From the NCBI GenBank assembly GCA_902512065.1, contig CABXHU010000002.1, positions 1 to 64,000 of the forward strand: 64,000 bases of DNA, read 5' to 3'. Of the stretch, positions 8,750 to 18,639 are shown in pieces; position 1 is the stretch's first letter; each line of letters starts with the position of its first letter. Position numbers and translations under genes: made by a program. Origin of the DNA: an uncultured Bacteroidota bacterium. GTDB lineage: Bacteria; Bacteroidota; Bacteroidia; Flavobacteriales; Flavobacteriaceae. Under the pieces are notes generated by a model. That model had not been told where the DNA came from. It did not search any database and saw only the letters and a list, made by a program, of their open reading frames with translations.

Positions 8750-11308
8750 TTAGAATGATTGGCCAATTATAAAATGTGTTTCCCATCCGTGCTTTTTATT
8801 TTGTCCAGGGACAGCATCAAATCCATGACCAAAATCTATTCCAAGCAATCCAAAGGCTGGCATAAATAGCCTAACACCTAATCCAGCAGAACGTTTAATT
8901 AAAAATGGATTAAAATCTCTGAAGCTATTATATGAATTACCTCCTTCAATAAACGCAAGAGCAAATATTTTTGCTTGTTCCCCTAGACTGATTGGATATC
9001 TCATTTCTAATGAATATTTATTATATATAGTACCTCCATCTTGATTTGATAATGACTGATTAGGATAACCCCTAAGAGCAATAGTCTCTCTTCCATCTAA
9101 ACTATACATTCCTAAACCATCTCCCCCTAGAAAAAATCTTTCAAATGGGATAATGCCTCTATCATTATTATAGGCTCCAAGAAAACCAAATTCAAATGCA
9201 GGGCGTAATACTAATTTCTTTGTTAATGCAGCAAACCATTCTCCCTTAAATTTTATTTTATAAAATTCAAGCCATTTGTATCTTTCTTGATCTATCTCAG
9301 CTATCCTATCTGATGCAGTTGTATTGCTAGGATCTGTAGCTAGATCATCCATTAATTCATCTCTTTCATCTTTTAGCGCAGAATAATCTACATTGTTAAC
9401 GGCTGAATAAGGGAAAGATAGTTTAGCAGATATACTAAAACTTGATCCTCCTGTAGGATATATAGGATCAGTAAAGGTATTGTTTCTGCTTAAAGCAACA
9501 GTATATGATAGATTATTGGATGATCCATTACCAAATGTGAATAATCCTGTATTGTAATCATTTAAGTCATAATATTGAAAACCAATATAATGTTGAAGTT
9601 GGAAATAATCATCAGGAACACTTAATCTTTTTGCTAATCCAACAGATATTCCACTTATGTTAAATGATTTTGATTTGTCTGCTGTATATGTAACAGGATT
9701 AAATAAAAATTGTTTTGTTTGAGTTAGTTGAATTGAGAAATTTACAGGTTTTTTCCCACCTAGCCATGGTTCAGAAAAAGTAAAACTATTTTGGGTATAA
9801 AATCTACTTGCTTGAAGCCTTAGAGAAAGTTTTTGTCCATCACCCATAGGAACAGGGTTATATGCTTCTTTATTAAATAGGTCTTTAGCTGCAAAATTGT
9901 TAAATGAGAGCCCTAATGTTCCTATAAAACCTCCACCACCATAGCCTCCTTGTAATTCAATTTGACTTGAACCTCTTTCAACAACAGTATATTCTAGATC
10001 AACTGTTCCATCATTTGGGTTAACATTTTTAAAATCAGGTGAAATTAATTGAGCATCAAAAAAACCAAGTTGACCAAGCTCTCTTATTGTTCTTATAACA
10101 TTTGCTTTACTATATAATTGTCCAGGTCTTGTCCTTATCTCTCTATAAATTACATGATCATTAGTTTTATCATTACCAACAACAGATATTTTATTAAAGT
10201 ATGCTGGTTTCCCTTCATTAATTCTTATTTCAAGGTCGATTATATTTCCATCAGCACTTACCTCAACAGGAGTTACAGATGAGAAGAGGTATCCACTATT
10301 TTGATACAAATTAGATAAATCATCGGAGTCAGGATCAGAATTATCAGCAATTCTATTTTCAAGTTCCACTCCATTATAGGTGTCTCCCTCTTTAATTTTT
10401 AGTATTTGATTTAACTGTTCATCTGTATATACAGAATTTCCTAAATAATTAATTTTTCCAAAAGTATATTTTTCACCTTCTTGTAAATTAATTTTTAAAG
10501 AGATAGAATTTTCATCAAATGCTAAAATAGTATCAGAGATTATTCGAGCATCTCTATATCCATTTTCTTTGTATTTATCAACTAGACTAACAAGATCTTC
10601 TTTAAAATCATCTCCAATGTATTTTGACCTTTTCCAAAATCTATATATTTTTGATTTTTTTGTATTCTTCATTGATTTTTGAAGAGTTTTTGAACTCAAA
10701 TTATCAATTCCATCAAAAACAATTTCTTTTATTTTTATTTTATTACCCTTATTAATGTCTACTGACATTTTTACCTTACTCTTATTTGTAGAATCAATTA
10801 CTTCTTCAGTCTGAATACTAACAATTGTGTTTAAATAACCTCTTTTCTTATATTTATTTTCCAAGTAATTCTTAGTAGTAGTAATTAGATTTTCTGTTAC
10901 TTTTACTCCTATCTGTAGCTTATTTTCTTTAATTATGTCTTCAGTTTTTCTCTTTTTAACACCAGTAATTTCAAGATCAGATAGTTCAGGTAAATCCATT
11001 AATTGTATTTCCAGATCAACAATATTATCAATTTGATTAATTCTATAGATTTCAACAGAACTAAAAAGGTTTGATTCCCATAATTTTTTTATTGCTGTAC
11101 TTATCTTTTCTCCTGGAATAGAGACTTCATCGCCTTCTCTAAGCCCAGAATAAGTAATAATTGTAATAGGACTAAAAGAAGTATTCCCTGAAACAGTTAT
11201 TTCTCCAATTATATTTTTATTAGATATGTTATCCTCTTGTGAAAATATATTGAAATTAAATGATATTGATAAAAGAAATACAATAAAGAATTTGATTTTC
11301 AATCTCAT
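8750..11308 (-). CDS. bamA: Outer-membrane protein assembly factor BamA
   Basis: 852 residues from the ATG at 11308 (the frame stays open to a TTG at 11344, inside uppS, which I reject because the signal peptide MRLKIKFFIVFLLSISFN starts at 11308). Five POTRA repeats span about residues 35-430, followed by a 16-strand Omp85 barrel ending in the terminal F of 'HFIIGQSF'. The 'RGY' element of loop 6 is present (ETIALRGYPNQ), as is 'FFLGG.GLGMYSLDG'. It inserts beta-barrel proteins into the outer membrane. It lies 7 bases after uppS and before the two ompH genes. Confidence 0.96.
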   Translation of the reverse strand: MRLKIKFFIVFLLSISFNFNIFSQEDNISNKNIIGEITVSGNTSFSPITIITYSGLREGDEVSIPGEKISTAIKKLWESNLFSSVEIYRINQIDNIVDLEIQLMDLPELSDLEITGVKKRKTEDIIKENKLQIGVKVTENLITTTKNYLENKYKKRGYLNTIVSIQTEEVIDSTNKSKVKMSVDINKGNKIKIKEIVFDGIDNLSSKTLQKSMKNTKKSKIYRFWKRSKYIGDDFKEDLVSLVDKYKENGYRDARIISDTILAFDENSISLKINLQEGEKYTFGKINYLGNSVYTDEQLNQILKIKEGDTYNGVELENRIADNSDPDSDDLSNLYQNSGYLFSSVTPVEVSADGNIIDLEIRINEGKPAYFNKISVVGNDKTNDHVIYREIRTRPGQLYSKANVIRTIRELGQLGFFDAQLISPDFKNVNPNDGTVDLEYTVVERGSSQIELQGGYGGGGFIGTLGLSFNNFAAKDLFNKEAYNPVPMGDGQKLSLRLQASRFYTQNSFTFSEPWLGGKKPVNFSIQLTQTKQFLFNPVTYTADKSKSFNISGISVGLAKRLSVPDDYFQLQHYIGFQYYDLNDYNTGLFTFGNGSSNNLSYTVALSRNNTFTDPIYPTGGSSFSISAKLSFPYSAVNNVDYSALKDERDELMDDLATDPSNTTASDRIAEIDQERYKWLEFYKIKFKGEWFAALTKKLVLRPAFEFGFLGAYNNDRGIIPFERFFLGGDGLGMYSLDGRETIALRGYPNQSLSNQDGGTIYNKYSLEMRYPISLGEQAKIFALAFIEGGNSYNSFRDFNPFLIKRSAGLGVRLFMPAFGLLGIDFGHGFDAVPGQNKKHGWETHFIIGQSF

Positions 11309-11315
11309 TTTATAT

Positions 11316-12056
11316 TTAATTAACCTGTTTACTTGTTTTTCCAAATCTACGTTCTCTTTTTTGATAATTTATAATTGCTTCATATAGATCTTCCTTAGAG
11401 AAGTCTGGCCATAACTTTTTTGTAAAATAGAGTTCAGCATAAGCAATTTGCCATAATAGAAAGTTACTAATTCTTTTTTCACCACTTGTTCTTATTAATA
11501 AATCTACATCTGGTAAATAATGAGTGTAAAGATGCTGATTTATTACCGATTCATCAATATTTTTTAAAGAAATTAAGTTATTTTTAACTTTATCACCTAT
11601 TGTTTTAACAACATTTATAATTTCTTCTCTGGCACCATAGCTTATTGCAAGAGTTAAAGTCATTCTAGTATTATTCTGAGTTTCTTTAGTGACCTTTATA
11701 AGATATGATTGAACTTTTTTCGGTAGTCTATCTAAATCTCCAATAGTTTTAAATCTGATATCGTTTTTATTGAGATTATCTAATTCTTTATTTAGTGATA
11801 GTAGCAGCAGTTTCATTAAAAGATTTATTTCTATTTTTGGCCTATTCCAATTTTCTGTTGAGAAAGCAAATAGTGTAAGGTTTTTAACTCCCAATTCAGT
11901 ACATGCTTCTACTATCTTTTCTACTGATTTACTTCCTGCTTTGTGTCCAGCATTTCTATTTTTGCCTATTTTTTTTGCCCATCTACCATTGCCATCCATT
12001 ATTATGGCAATATGTTTTGGTATGCTATCGATATAAATTTTATTCTTTAAGCTCAT
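11316..12056 (-). CDS. uppS: Isoprenyl (undecaprenyl diphosphate) synthase
   Basis: 246 residues of the cis-prenyltransferase family: 'HIAIIMDGNGRWAKK' with the Mg-binding Asp21, 'LTLFAFSTENWNRP', and 'DLLIRTSGEKRISNFLLWQ', all conserved substrate and Mg motifs. It condenses IPP onto farnesyl diphosphate to build the undecaprenyl carrier needed for peptidoglycan and LPS sugars. The start codon overlaps the stop of the upstream DUF6089 gene by 4 bases, and bamA follows, which places lipid carrier supply and outer-membrane assembly in one transcript. Confidence 0.96.
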   Translation of the reverse strand: MSLKNKIYIDSIPKHIAIIMDGNGRWAKKIGKNRNAGHKAGSKSVEKIVEACTELGVKNLTLFAFSTENWNRPKIEINLLMKLLLLSLNKELDNLNKNDIRFKTIGDLDRLPKKVQSYLIKVTKETQNNTRMTLTLAISYGAREEIINVVKTIGDKVKNNLISLKNIDESVINQHLYTHYLPDVDLLIRTSGEKRISNFLLWQIAYAELYFTKKLWPDFSKEDLYEAIINYQKRERRFGKTSKQVN

Positions 12057-12757
12057 TGTATATTACAATAACAGGGTTGTCTCCCAAAGGTATAAGTCAG
12101 ATTAAATCCTGAGAACATATACCAATCATTATTATTTTCATTACCAAAAGTATAATTAAAATTATCATTATATGGAAGACTTCCATCCATTTTATCAGAA
12201 AAAGTGTACCTGGCACCTATTTCAAATGATAAAATAAATTGATCAAAGATTCTATATTTAACTCCTAGTACCATTGGTATGCCAAAACTCCAGTCGTATT
12301 CACCGCTATTCTGGAGATTATCCCCATTAAAGAATAAATTCTCATATTTTGAATAGATTATTCCAGAATAGATATATGGTGTAAAAAAAACATCATATTC
12401 GTGCAAATTATAATCAAAAAAATTAAACTCCATTCCGGTTGAAATCTCTTTTAAATTGCTTGAAAAATGATATCCTCGCTCCTTTCTTCTTGGATCATTT
12501 GAATCCATATCATTAGCAGTAATTGTTGTTGAAATAAAAGATAGTCTATATGAGTGTCTTGGGCTTCTATTCCATTTTATTATACCACCAAATCCAGACT
12601 CATTAGGATTGATAAATTGGGTATCCCCAACGTCACCAATAAAATTGCTTCCACCAAAAATTCCTCCAACCTCATAAATTTGACTATAAGAGAATTGACA
12701 ATTAAAAATTATTATTAATATGAATTGTATAAATTTCAATTTGTTTTTGGAAATCAT
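12053..12757 (-). CDS. DUF6089 family outer-membrane-like protein
   Basis: 234 residues with an N-terminal hydrophobic signal (ends near QFSYSQ) and short beta-strands rich in Tyr, Phe and Gly, ending in an 'FGRQPCYCN' tail. The start 'YEVGGIFGGSNFIGDVG' is characteristic of the DUF6089 proteins found between nadK and uppS in Flavobacteriia. An eight-stranded outer-membrane barrel is likely from the pattern; no function is known to me. Translationally coupled to uppS by a 4-base overlap. Confidence 0.82.
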   Translation of the reverse strand: MISKNKLKFIQFILIIIFNCQFSYSQIYEVGGIFGGSNFIGDVGDTQFINPNESGFGGIIKWNRSPRHSYRLSFISTTITANDMDSNDPRRKERGYHFSSNLKEISTGMEFNFFDYNLHEYDVFFTPYIYSGIIYSKYENLFFNGDNLQNSGEYDWSFGIPMVLGVKYRIFDQFILSFEIGARYTFSDKMDGSLPYNDNFNYTFGNENNNDWYMFSGFNLTYTFGRQPCYCNIQ

Positions 12758-12807
12758 ATATTCTATAAAATCTTAATTATAAAACTATTGTCAATTACTT
12801 TTATTGT

Positions 12808-13686
12808 TTAGTTCCTTTTATCTTTGCCCCAGAATAATTTGTCTCTAAGTGTTTTAAGAAAACTTTCTTTTTCTAATTGCATCATTTTAATCTTATATGG
12901 AGCTTTTTTTATTGACAGCTCCATTTCATTGGTTAGAGTAGTTATTTCAGAATCTATGGAGACAAAAAATTCATTTTCTCTACCACTAATTTTTAGATTA
13001 ATAGTTGTATTATCTGGAATAACAAGAGGTCTTGCATTTAAATTATGAGGAGCTATCGGAGTAATAACCAAGTTTTTTGATTCAGGCATTATTATAGGGC
13101 CTCCGCAGCTAAGAGAATAACCAGTTGAACCAGTGGGAGTTGAAATAATTAACCCATCTGCCCAATATGTATTAAGATAATCATCATTTAATTTGGTTTC
13201 AATAGTAATTAAAGAAGTTGTATTTTTTCTTGTTATACTAACTTCATTAAGAGCAGACCCTACATTATATTTCTTATTATTTTTAGTATAAGAAATTGCT
13301 ATTAATGTCCTTTCTGATAATTTATAGTTTTTATTAATTATTGCACTAACAGCATCGTCTATATCAACAACTTTAATTTTAGCTAAAAAACCTAGTCTTC
13401 CAGCGTTTATTCCAATAATTGGAATACCTAAATTTTTAATGTAAGATGAGGCCTTTAAAATTGTACCATCTCCACCAATACATATTACATAGTTAAAACT
13501 TTTATCTAGTTGAGTGAAGGGTTTAATATGATTTGAACTAGACGCATATTTCCCCCCAGCTAATTTCTTATTAGACTTTTCATCTATAAAAACATCCACC
13601 CCTTTATTATTCAATTTCTTTATAGTAGAAAGCAGAATTTTTGAGGAAGAAGTTTGATATAAATTTGTAAATATAGCTACTTTCAT
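12808..13686 (-). CDS. nadK: NAD kinase
   Basis: 292 residues. The catalytic GGDGT motif is at 71-75, followed by 'GINAGRLGFLAKI' and the nucleotide-binding 'STPTGSTGYSLSCGGPI'. It phosphorylates NAD to NADP. It is the first gene of the minus-strand envelope block (nadK, DUF6089, uppS, bamA, ompH, ompH). The 50-base gap to the next gene would allow co-transcription. Length and motifs are normal. Confidence 0.96.
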   Translation of the reverse strand: MKVAIFTNLYQTSSSKILLSTIKKLNNKGVDVFIDEKSNKKLAGGKYASSSNHIKPFTQLDKSFNYVICIGGDGTILKASSYIKNLGIPIIGINAGRLGFLAKIKVVDIDDAVSAIINKNYKLSERTLIAISYTKNNKKYNVGSALNEVSITRKNTTSLITIETKLNDDYLNTYWADGLIISTPTGSTGYSLSCGGPIIMPESKNLVITPIAPHNLNARPLVIPDNTTINLKISGRENEFFVSIDSEITTLTNEMELSIKKAPYKIKMMQLEKESFLKTLRDKLFWGKDKRN

Positions 13687-13804
13687 TTACGAAGGAATAT
13701 TAAAAATTTTACGTTATAATCAGGTCTGAAATTAACATGCAAATTAATTAAAATTATGTTAGTTTTAGCCTTAAGTAGTTTGTATTTTCACATAAAATAT
13801 TAAT

Positions 13805-14527
13805 ATGACTAAACTAAGTGTAAATATCAATAAAATTGCGACACTAAGAAATTCTAGAGGAGCTGATTTCCCAAACCTTATAAATTTTGCAAAAAGAATA
13901 CAATCTTATGGCGCAGAAGGAATAACTGTTCATCCAAGGCCAGATGAAAGACATATAAGGTATTCAGATATTTATGATTTAAAATCAATAGTTTATAAAG
14001 AATTTAATATTGAAGGTAATCCAATCAATAAATTTATTGATTTGGTAATTAAAAATAAACCTGATCAGGTTACTCTAGTGCCAGATGCTGAATCTGATTT
14101 AACTTCTTGTGCTGGTTGGAATACTATAAAACACAAAAATTACTTAAAAGAGGTAGTGTCAGAATTTAATTCTAATGGGATAAGAACATCAGTTTTTTTA
14201 GATCCAGATGTAAAATACATAGAGTCACTTAGTGAAATAGGAGCTGACAGAATTGAGTTTTATACTGAAGCGTATGCAAAAAATTATGGTCCAGAATTAG
14301 ATAGAAATAAAAAAGCAATTGAACCTTATGTTATTTGCGCTAAGTATTTAAATCAAATGGGAATAGGAATTAATGCAGGTCATGACTTAGCATTAGATAA
14401 TATTAAATTCTTTAAAAATAATATTGAAAACTTACTTGAGGTCTCTATTGGACATGCATTAATTGTTGAGAGTTTAGAATTAGGAATTGAAACAGTTATA
14501 AAGAAGTATTTAACATATCTCAAATAA
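13805..14527 (+). CDS. pdxJ: Pyridoxine 5'-phosphate synthase
   Basis: 240 residues. PdxJ signature segments are clear: 'TKLSVNINKIATLRNSRG' at the N-terminus, 'GAEGITVHPRPDERHIR' and the C-terminal 'GIGINAGHDLALDN' and 'SIGHALIVESL'. It condenses 3-amino-2-oxopropyl phosphate with deoxyxylulose 5-phosphate to form vitamin B6. It is divergent from nadK across a 118-base gap and its stop codon is immediately followed by the ATG of an alpha/beta hydrolase. In many relatives a CBS-domain gene sits between nadK and pdxJ; it is absent here. Confidence 0.96.
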   Translation: MTKLSVNINKIATLRNSRGADFPNLINFAKRIQSYGAEGITVHPRPDERHIRYSDIYDLKSIVYKEFNIEGNPINKFIDLVIKNKPDQVTLVPDAESDLTSCAGWNTIKHKNYLKEVVSEFNSNGIRTSVFLDPDVKYIESLSEIGADRIEFYTEAYAKNYGPELDRNKKAIEPYVICAKYLNQMGIGINAGHDLALDNIKFFKNNIENLLEVSIGHALIVESLELGIETVIKKYLTYLK

Positions 14528-15301
14528 ATGATATTACACTCAAAGATTGTAGGTGAAGGGGATAAGATTATAGTGATTCTTCATGGTCTTTTTGGTTCTG
14601 GTGATAATTGGAAAACATATGCTAATAAGTTAGTATCTCAAGGATTTTGCATTCATTTAATTGATCAACGAAATCACGGAAGAAGCTTTCATACTGATGA
14701 ATTCAATTATGAATTATTAGTTATTGATTTAAAAAAATATTTAGATCAGAATAATATTAATGATTGTATTTTGATGGGACATTCAATGGGAGGTAAGACA
14801 GCCATGAATTTTGCTTTAAAACATTCAGAATATGTTTCAAGGTTGATAGTTCTTGATATTGCCCCAAAATATTACCCAGTTCATCATAATAAAATTCTTG
14901 AAGCATTAACATCATTAGATCTTGATCAGATTTCTACAAGAAAAGAAGCAGATCAGAAATTAACAAATTATATTGATGATAGTATTCTAAAAAATTTCTT
15001 ACTAAAAAATCTTTATTGGGTTAATAAAACTAAGCTTGCTTTTAGGTTTAATTTATTGTCACTGAAAAAAAATATATCCAGTATAGGAGAAAAAGTTAAT
15101 GATAACAATAAATTTCTAGGTAAGACAATTTTTTTAAGAGGAGAATTTTCTACTTATGTAGAAGAAAAAGATAATATTGAAATCAATATGCTTTTCCCTG
15201 AGTCGTCAATTATAACTATACCTAAATCCAATCATTGGCTCCACGTTGATAATCCAGATCATTTTTTTTCTACAATTATGGAATTTATTCAAGATAAATA
15301 G
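14528..15301 (+). CDS. Alpha/beta-fold hydrolase (YbfF-like esterase)
   Basis: 257 residues. The oxyanion-hole motif 'LHGLFGSGDNWK' is at about 18-29, the nucleophile elbow GHSMGG holds Ser86, and the catalytic His is in 'SNHWLHVDNP' near residue 240. The pattern matches the YbfF/abhydrolase-11 group of short-chain esterases. It begins directly after the pdxJ stop, so the two are probably co-translated; the pairing is common in Flavobacteriia, but the physiological substrate is not known. Confidence 0.88.
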   Translation: MILHSKIVGEGDKIIVILHGLFGSGDNWKTYANKLVSQGFCIHLIDQRNHGRSFHTDEFNYELLVIDLKKYLDQNNINDCILMGHSMGGKTAMNFALKHSEYVSRLIVLDIAPKYYPVHHNKILEALTSLDLDQISTRKEADQKLTNYIDDSILKNFLLKNLYWVNKTKLAFRFNLLSLKKNISSIGEKVNDNNKFLGKTIFLRGEFSTYVEEKDNIEINMLFPESSIITIPKSNHWLHVDNPDHFFSTIMEFIQDK

Positions 15302-15312
15302 TCTGAATTAAC

Positions 15313-15343
15313 TTTGATGACTTTTAAAAAAAACGTATTTTCG
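15313..15343 (+). promoter_or_regulatory. Promoter of tig-clpP-clpX (TTTG-N19-TATTTTCG)
   Basis: A -33 TTTG at 15313-15316 and a -7 TATTTTCG at 15336-15343 are separated by exactly 19 bases, the Bacteroidota consensus spacing. Transcription would begin about 20 bases before the tig ATG at 15368. Confidence 0.6.
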
Positions 15344-15367
15344 CAAACCAATTTTTTACCTCAATAA

Positions 15368-16690
15368 ATGAAGATAACATCGAACTATATTGACAAGCTT
15401 AATGGTAAAATTTCAATTGAAATTGATAAGAAAGACTATTCTGAGCAAGTAGATAGAGAATTACAAAATCTTTCTCATAAAGCTAATATCCCTGGATTTA
15501 GAAAAGGACATGTCCCTGTTGGTTTAATAAGAAAAAAACATGGCAAGGCAGTTATAATGGATGAAGTAAATAAGCTAATAGATAAGGAATTAAGAAATTA
15601 TATAAAAGATGAGGAAATAGATATGTTAGGCGGCCCTATTCCTGTACCTCAAGGTGAAATTAATTGGGACTCTGATAAAATAACTTTTGAATTTGAAGTG
15701 GGATTAACTCCAAAGTTTGATTTGAAGTTAAAATTTCAAAAATCTGTTATAAACTATATTGTTAAAGCAGATGAAAAAATGGTTAATGAACAGCTAAGCA
15801 GTATTCAAAAGCAATACGGCAAACTAATTGCTAGAAAAAAGATTGAAAAAGACTGTGATATTACTGGAGTTTTTACCCATGAAGATGAAATTAATAATAA
15901 ATCAACTTTTAACTTAAATAGAGTAAAGAATAAGAAGAGTTTAAAGAAATTATTAGGATTGAAAGTTGGCGATTCTATTGATATTCATGTAAAAGATTTA
16001 TTTAATGACAGTCATGATCTAATACAAGTATTAGGAATTTCACATGATAGAGCCAAGGATATTGACATAGAAGTAAATTTAAATATTGATGAAATTAGTT
16101 ATAAAGAACCAGCTGATTTAGATCAGGAATTATTTGATAAAATTTATGGAAAGGGTATAGTAAAGAGTGTAACTGAATTGAAAAAGAAAATATCTGATGA
16201 TATTGAAAAACAGTTTGTAAATCAAACTGACCAAAAGTTAATGAATGATATTATTGAATTTCTAATTGAGAATACTAAATTTAAATTACCTGCTGAATTC
16301 TTGACAAAGTGGATCAAAATTAATTCCGAAAAGAAATTGTCTGATGATGAAGCAAAAGAAGAATACAAAAAATCTGAGAAGGGAATGAAATATCAATTAA
16401 TTGAAAGTAAATTGGTTACTGAAAACAATTTACAGGTTAATTTTGATGACCTTAAGTCTTATACAAAGGACTTGATAAGAAAGCAGATGAGTCAATATGG
16501 ACAATCTAATCCTTCTGAAAAGGAATTGGAAGATATAGTTGCAAGAGTTATGCAAAATAAGGATGAAATTAAAAGATTAACAGAGCAACTAACTAGTACT
16601 AGAATATTAAATTTCTTTAAGGAAAACACTAATATTAAATCAAAGGAATTAACCTATGAACAGTTCATAAAAGAAGCATATTCTTCCTAA
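15368..16690 (+). CDS. tig: Trigger factor
   Basis: 440 residues. The N-terminal ribosome-binding domain has 'NIPGFRKGHVPVGLIRKKHG', which contains the GFRxGxxP signature. The middle domain, about 150-235, corresponds to the FKBP-type prolyl isomerase domain but is strongly diverged and lacks its usual catalytic signature. The C-terminal arm is a long helical region. It chaperones nascent chains at the ribosome exit. It heads a tig-clpP-clpX cluster, a conserved order in bacteria. Confidence 0.93.
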   Translation: MKITSNYIDKLNGKISIEIDKKDYSEQVDRELQNLSHKANIPGFRKGHVPVGLIRKKHGKAVIMDEVNKLIDKELRNYIKDEEIDMLGGPIPVPQGEINWDSDKITFEFEVGLTPKFDLKLKFQKSVINYIVKADEKMVNEQLSSIQKQYGKLIARKKIEKDCDITGVFTHEDEINNKSTFNLNRVKNKKSLKKLLGLKVGDSIDIHVKDLFNDSHDLIQVLGISHDRAKDIDIEVNLNIDEISYKEPADLDQELFDKIYGKGIVKSVTELKKKISDDIEKQFVNQTDQKLMNDIIEFLIENTKFKLPAEFLTKWIKINSEKKLSDDEAKEEYKKSEKGMKYQLIESKLVTENNLQVNFDDLKSYTKDLIRKQMSQYGQSNPSEKELEDIVARVMQNKDEIKRLTEQLTSTRILNFFKENTNIKSKELTYEQFIKEAYSS

Positions 16691-16731
16691 TTTAAAATTA
16701 CTATATTTATAAATAATTAATTGAATAGATA

Positions 16732-17406
16732 ATGGATTTCGTTAAAGAATTTGAAAAATTTGCTACTAAGGATCAGGGTATTAGTAGCACTTATTATAAT
16801 AAAATAATGAGTAGCATGTATCCTTCCGGTCTCACTCCAAATATTATTGAGGAAAGACAAATGAATATAGCAATATTCGATGTTTTTTCAAGATTAATGA
16901 TGGATAGAATAATTTTTTTAGGAACTTCTATAAATGATCAGGTAGCAAATATTATTCAAGCTCAATTATTGTTTTTAGAAAGTACAGATTCTTCTAAAGA
17001 CATTCAAATATATATTAATTCTCCTGGCGGAGGTGTTTATGCTGGCCTAGGCATCTATGATACGATGCAATTAATAAAGCCTGATGTAGCTACGATATGC
17101 ACTGGAATGGCAGCTTCAATGGGTGCAGTTTTATTATGTGCTGGCGAAAAAGGGAAAAGAAGTGGCTTAACGCATTCTAGAGTTATGATTCATCAACCTA
17201 TTGGAGGAGCTCATGGACAAGCGAGTGATATTGAAATTACTGCAAAGGAAATATTAACCTTAAAGGAAGAACTATACAATATTATTAGTAAGCATACTGG
17301 TCAGGATTATAAAAAAGTTTATAAAGATAGTGATAGAGATTATTGGATGAAATCTGATAAGGCTTTAGAATATGGTATGATAGATGAAATTTTAACTAAA
17401 CAATAA
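16732..17406 (+). CDS. clpP: ATP-dependent Clp protease proteolytic subunit
   Basis: 224 residues. The catalytic Ser129 lies in 'GMAASMGAVLL', His154 in 'SRVMIHQPIGG', and the Asp follows in the 'DRDYWM' region near the C-terminus. It has an N-terminal propeptide of normal length. Tetradecameric ClpP degrades substrates unfolded by ClpX, whose gene follows after 9 bases. Nothing unusual is seen. Confidence 0.97.
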   Translation: MDFVKEFEKFATKDQGISSTYYNKIMSSMYPSGLTPNIIEERQMNIAIFDVFSRLMMDRIIFLGTSINDQVANIIQAQLLFLESTDSSKDIQIYINSPGGGVYAGLGIYDTMQLIKPDVATICTGMAASMGAVLLCAGEKGKRSGLTHSRVMIHQPIGGAHGQASDIEITAKEILTLKEELYNIISKHTGQDYKKVYKDSDRDYWMKSDKALEYGMIDEILTKQ

Positions 17407-17415
17407 AAATCTTCA

Positions 17416-18639
17416 ATGAGTAAGTCTGAGCTACATTGTTCTTTTTGTGGTAAGAAAAAAGCTGAGACAGTTTTGTTAATAGCAGGGATTGATGCGCACA
17501 TTTGTGATGAATGCATTGAACAAGCAAATGGTATTATTCTACAAGAATCTAAACAAGAAAAAACTAGCGAATCAAAGGAATCAGAGTTATTAAAGCCTCA
17601 ACAAATAAAGAGCTTCCTAGATGATTATATTGTTGGTCAAGACCACACCAAAAAAATTATTTCAGTTTCTGTATATAATCATTATAAAAGAATAAATCAG
17701 GAAGAATCTGACGAGATTGAAATTGAAAAGAGCAATATTATAATGGTTGGCCAAACTGGTACGGGAAAAACATTAATTGCTAAGACAATTGCAAAAATGT
17801 TAGATGTCCCATTAGCAATTGTTGATGCAACTGTCTTAACTGAAGCTGGTTATGTAGGGGAAGATGTAGAAGGAATTTTAACTAGGCTTTTGCAGGCAGC
17901 TGATTATAGTGTTGAAAAGGCTGAAAAAGGAATTGTATTTATTGATGAAATTGATAAAATTGCCAGGAAAAGTGATAACCCATCTATAACAAGAGATGTT
18001 TCTGGTGAAGGAGTTCAACAGGCATTATTAAAGTTACTAGAAGGAACTATTGTAAATGTTCCGCCAAAAGGAGGAAGAAAACACCCAGACCAAAAATTCA
18101 TTGAGATTAATACTGAAAAAATATTATTTATTGCTGGTGGAGCTTTTGATGGAATTGAAAAATTTATTTCAAAAAGATTAAATCTAAATGTAATTGGATA
18201 TAAATCTATTAAAGTAGAAGCCATTTCAAATCATAATATTCTTCAGTTTATAAATCCAAAAGATTTAAAAGAATTTGGCTTAATTCCTGAAATAATAGGC
18301 AGATTGCCAGTTGTGACATATATGAATCCTTTAAATAGAGATGCTCTTAGAAAGATATTAACTGAGCCAAAAAATGCACTTATTAAGCAATTCATAAAAT
18401 TATTTGAAATGGACGGCATAGAACTAAAAATTGATGATTTAGCCTTAGATCTGATAGTGGAAAAAGCTGTTGACTATAATTTAGGAGCTAGAGGTCTTAG
18501 ATCTTTATGTGAAGAAATTTTAAATGATGCAATGTTTAACCTTCCAGGAAGTGAAAAAAAGAAACTTCATATAACTAAGAAATATGCTGAAAATCAACTA
18601 TCAAGAATTAGTTTAGAAAAACTTAAGGCAGCCTCTTAA
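17416..18639 (+). CDS. clpX: ATP-dependent Clp protease ATP-binding subunit ClpX
   Basis: 407 residues. The N-terminal zinc-binding domain has Cys8, Cys11, Cys30 and Cys33; Walker A GQTGTGKT is at 112-119 and Walker B at '[12 protein letters not shown]'. The ClpP-binding loop is close to 'NVIGYKS' rather than the classic IGF, as the alignment region '[14 protein letters not shown]' shows. It unfolds tagged proteins for ClpP. The last 4 bases overlap the 3' end of the convergent GH3-like gene. Confidence 0.97.
   Translation: MSKSELHCSFCGKKKAETVLLIAGIDAHICDECIEQANGIILQESKQEKTSESKESELLKPQQIKSFLDDYIVGQDHTKKIISVSVYNHYKRINQEESDEIEIEKSNIIMVGQTGTGKTLIAKTIAKMLDVPLAIVDATVLTEAGYVGEDVEGILTRLLQAADYSVEKAEKGIVFIDEIDKIARKSDNPSITRDVSGEGVQQALLKLLEGTIVNVPPKGGRKHPDQKFIEINTEKILFIAGGAFDGIEKFISKRLNLNVIGYKSIKVEAISNHNILQFINPKDLKEFGLIPEIIGRLPVVTYMNPLNRDALRKILTEPKNALIKQFIKLFEMDGIELKIDDLALDLIVEKAVDYNLGARGLRSLCEEILNDAMFNLPGSEKKKLHITKKYAENQLSRISLEKLKAAS

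Noticed and set aside
11309-11344. TTG at 11344 as the bamA start
   Set aside because: It overlaps uppS and adds a non-signal leader; the ATG at 11308 starts a normal signal peptide.
11770-12112. Two plus-strand frames opposite uppS
   Set aside because: They lie over the conserved prenyltransferase motifs and have no start signals or family resemblance.
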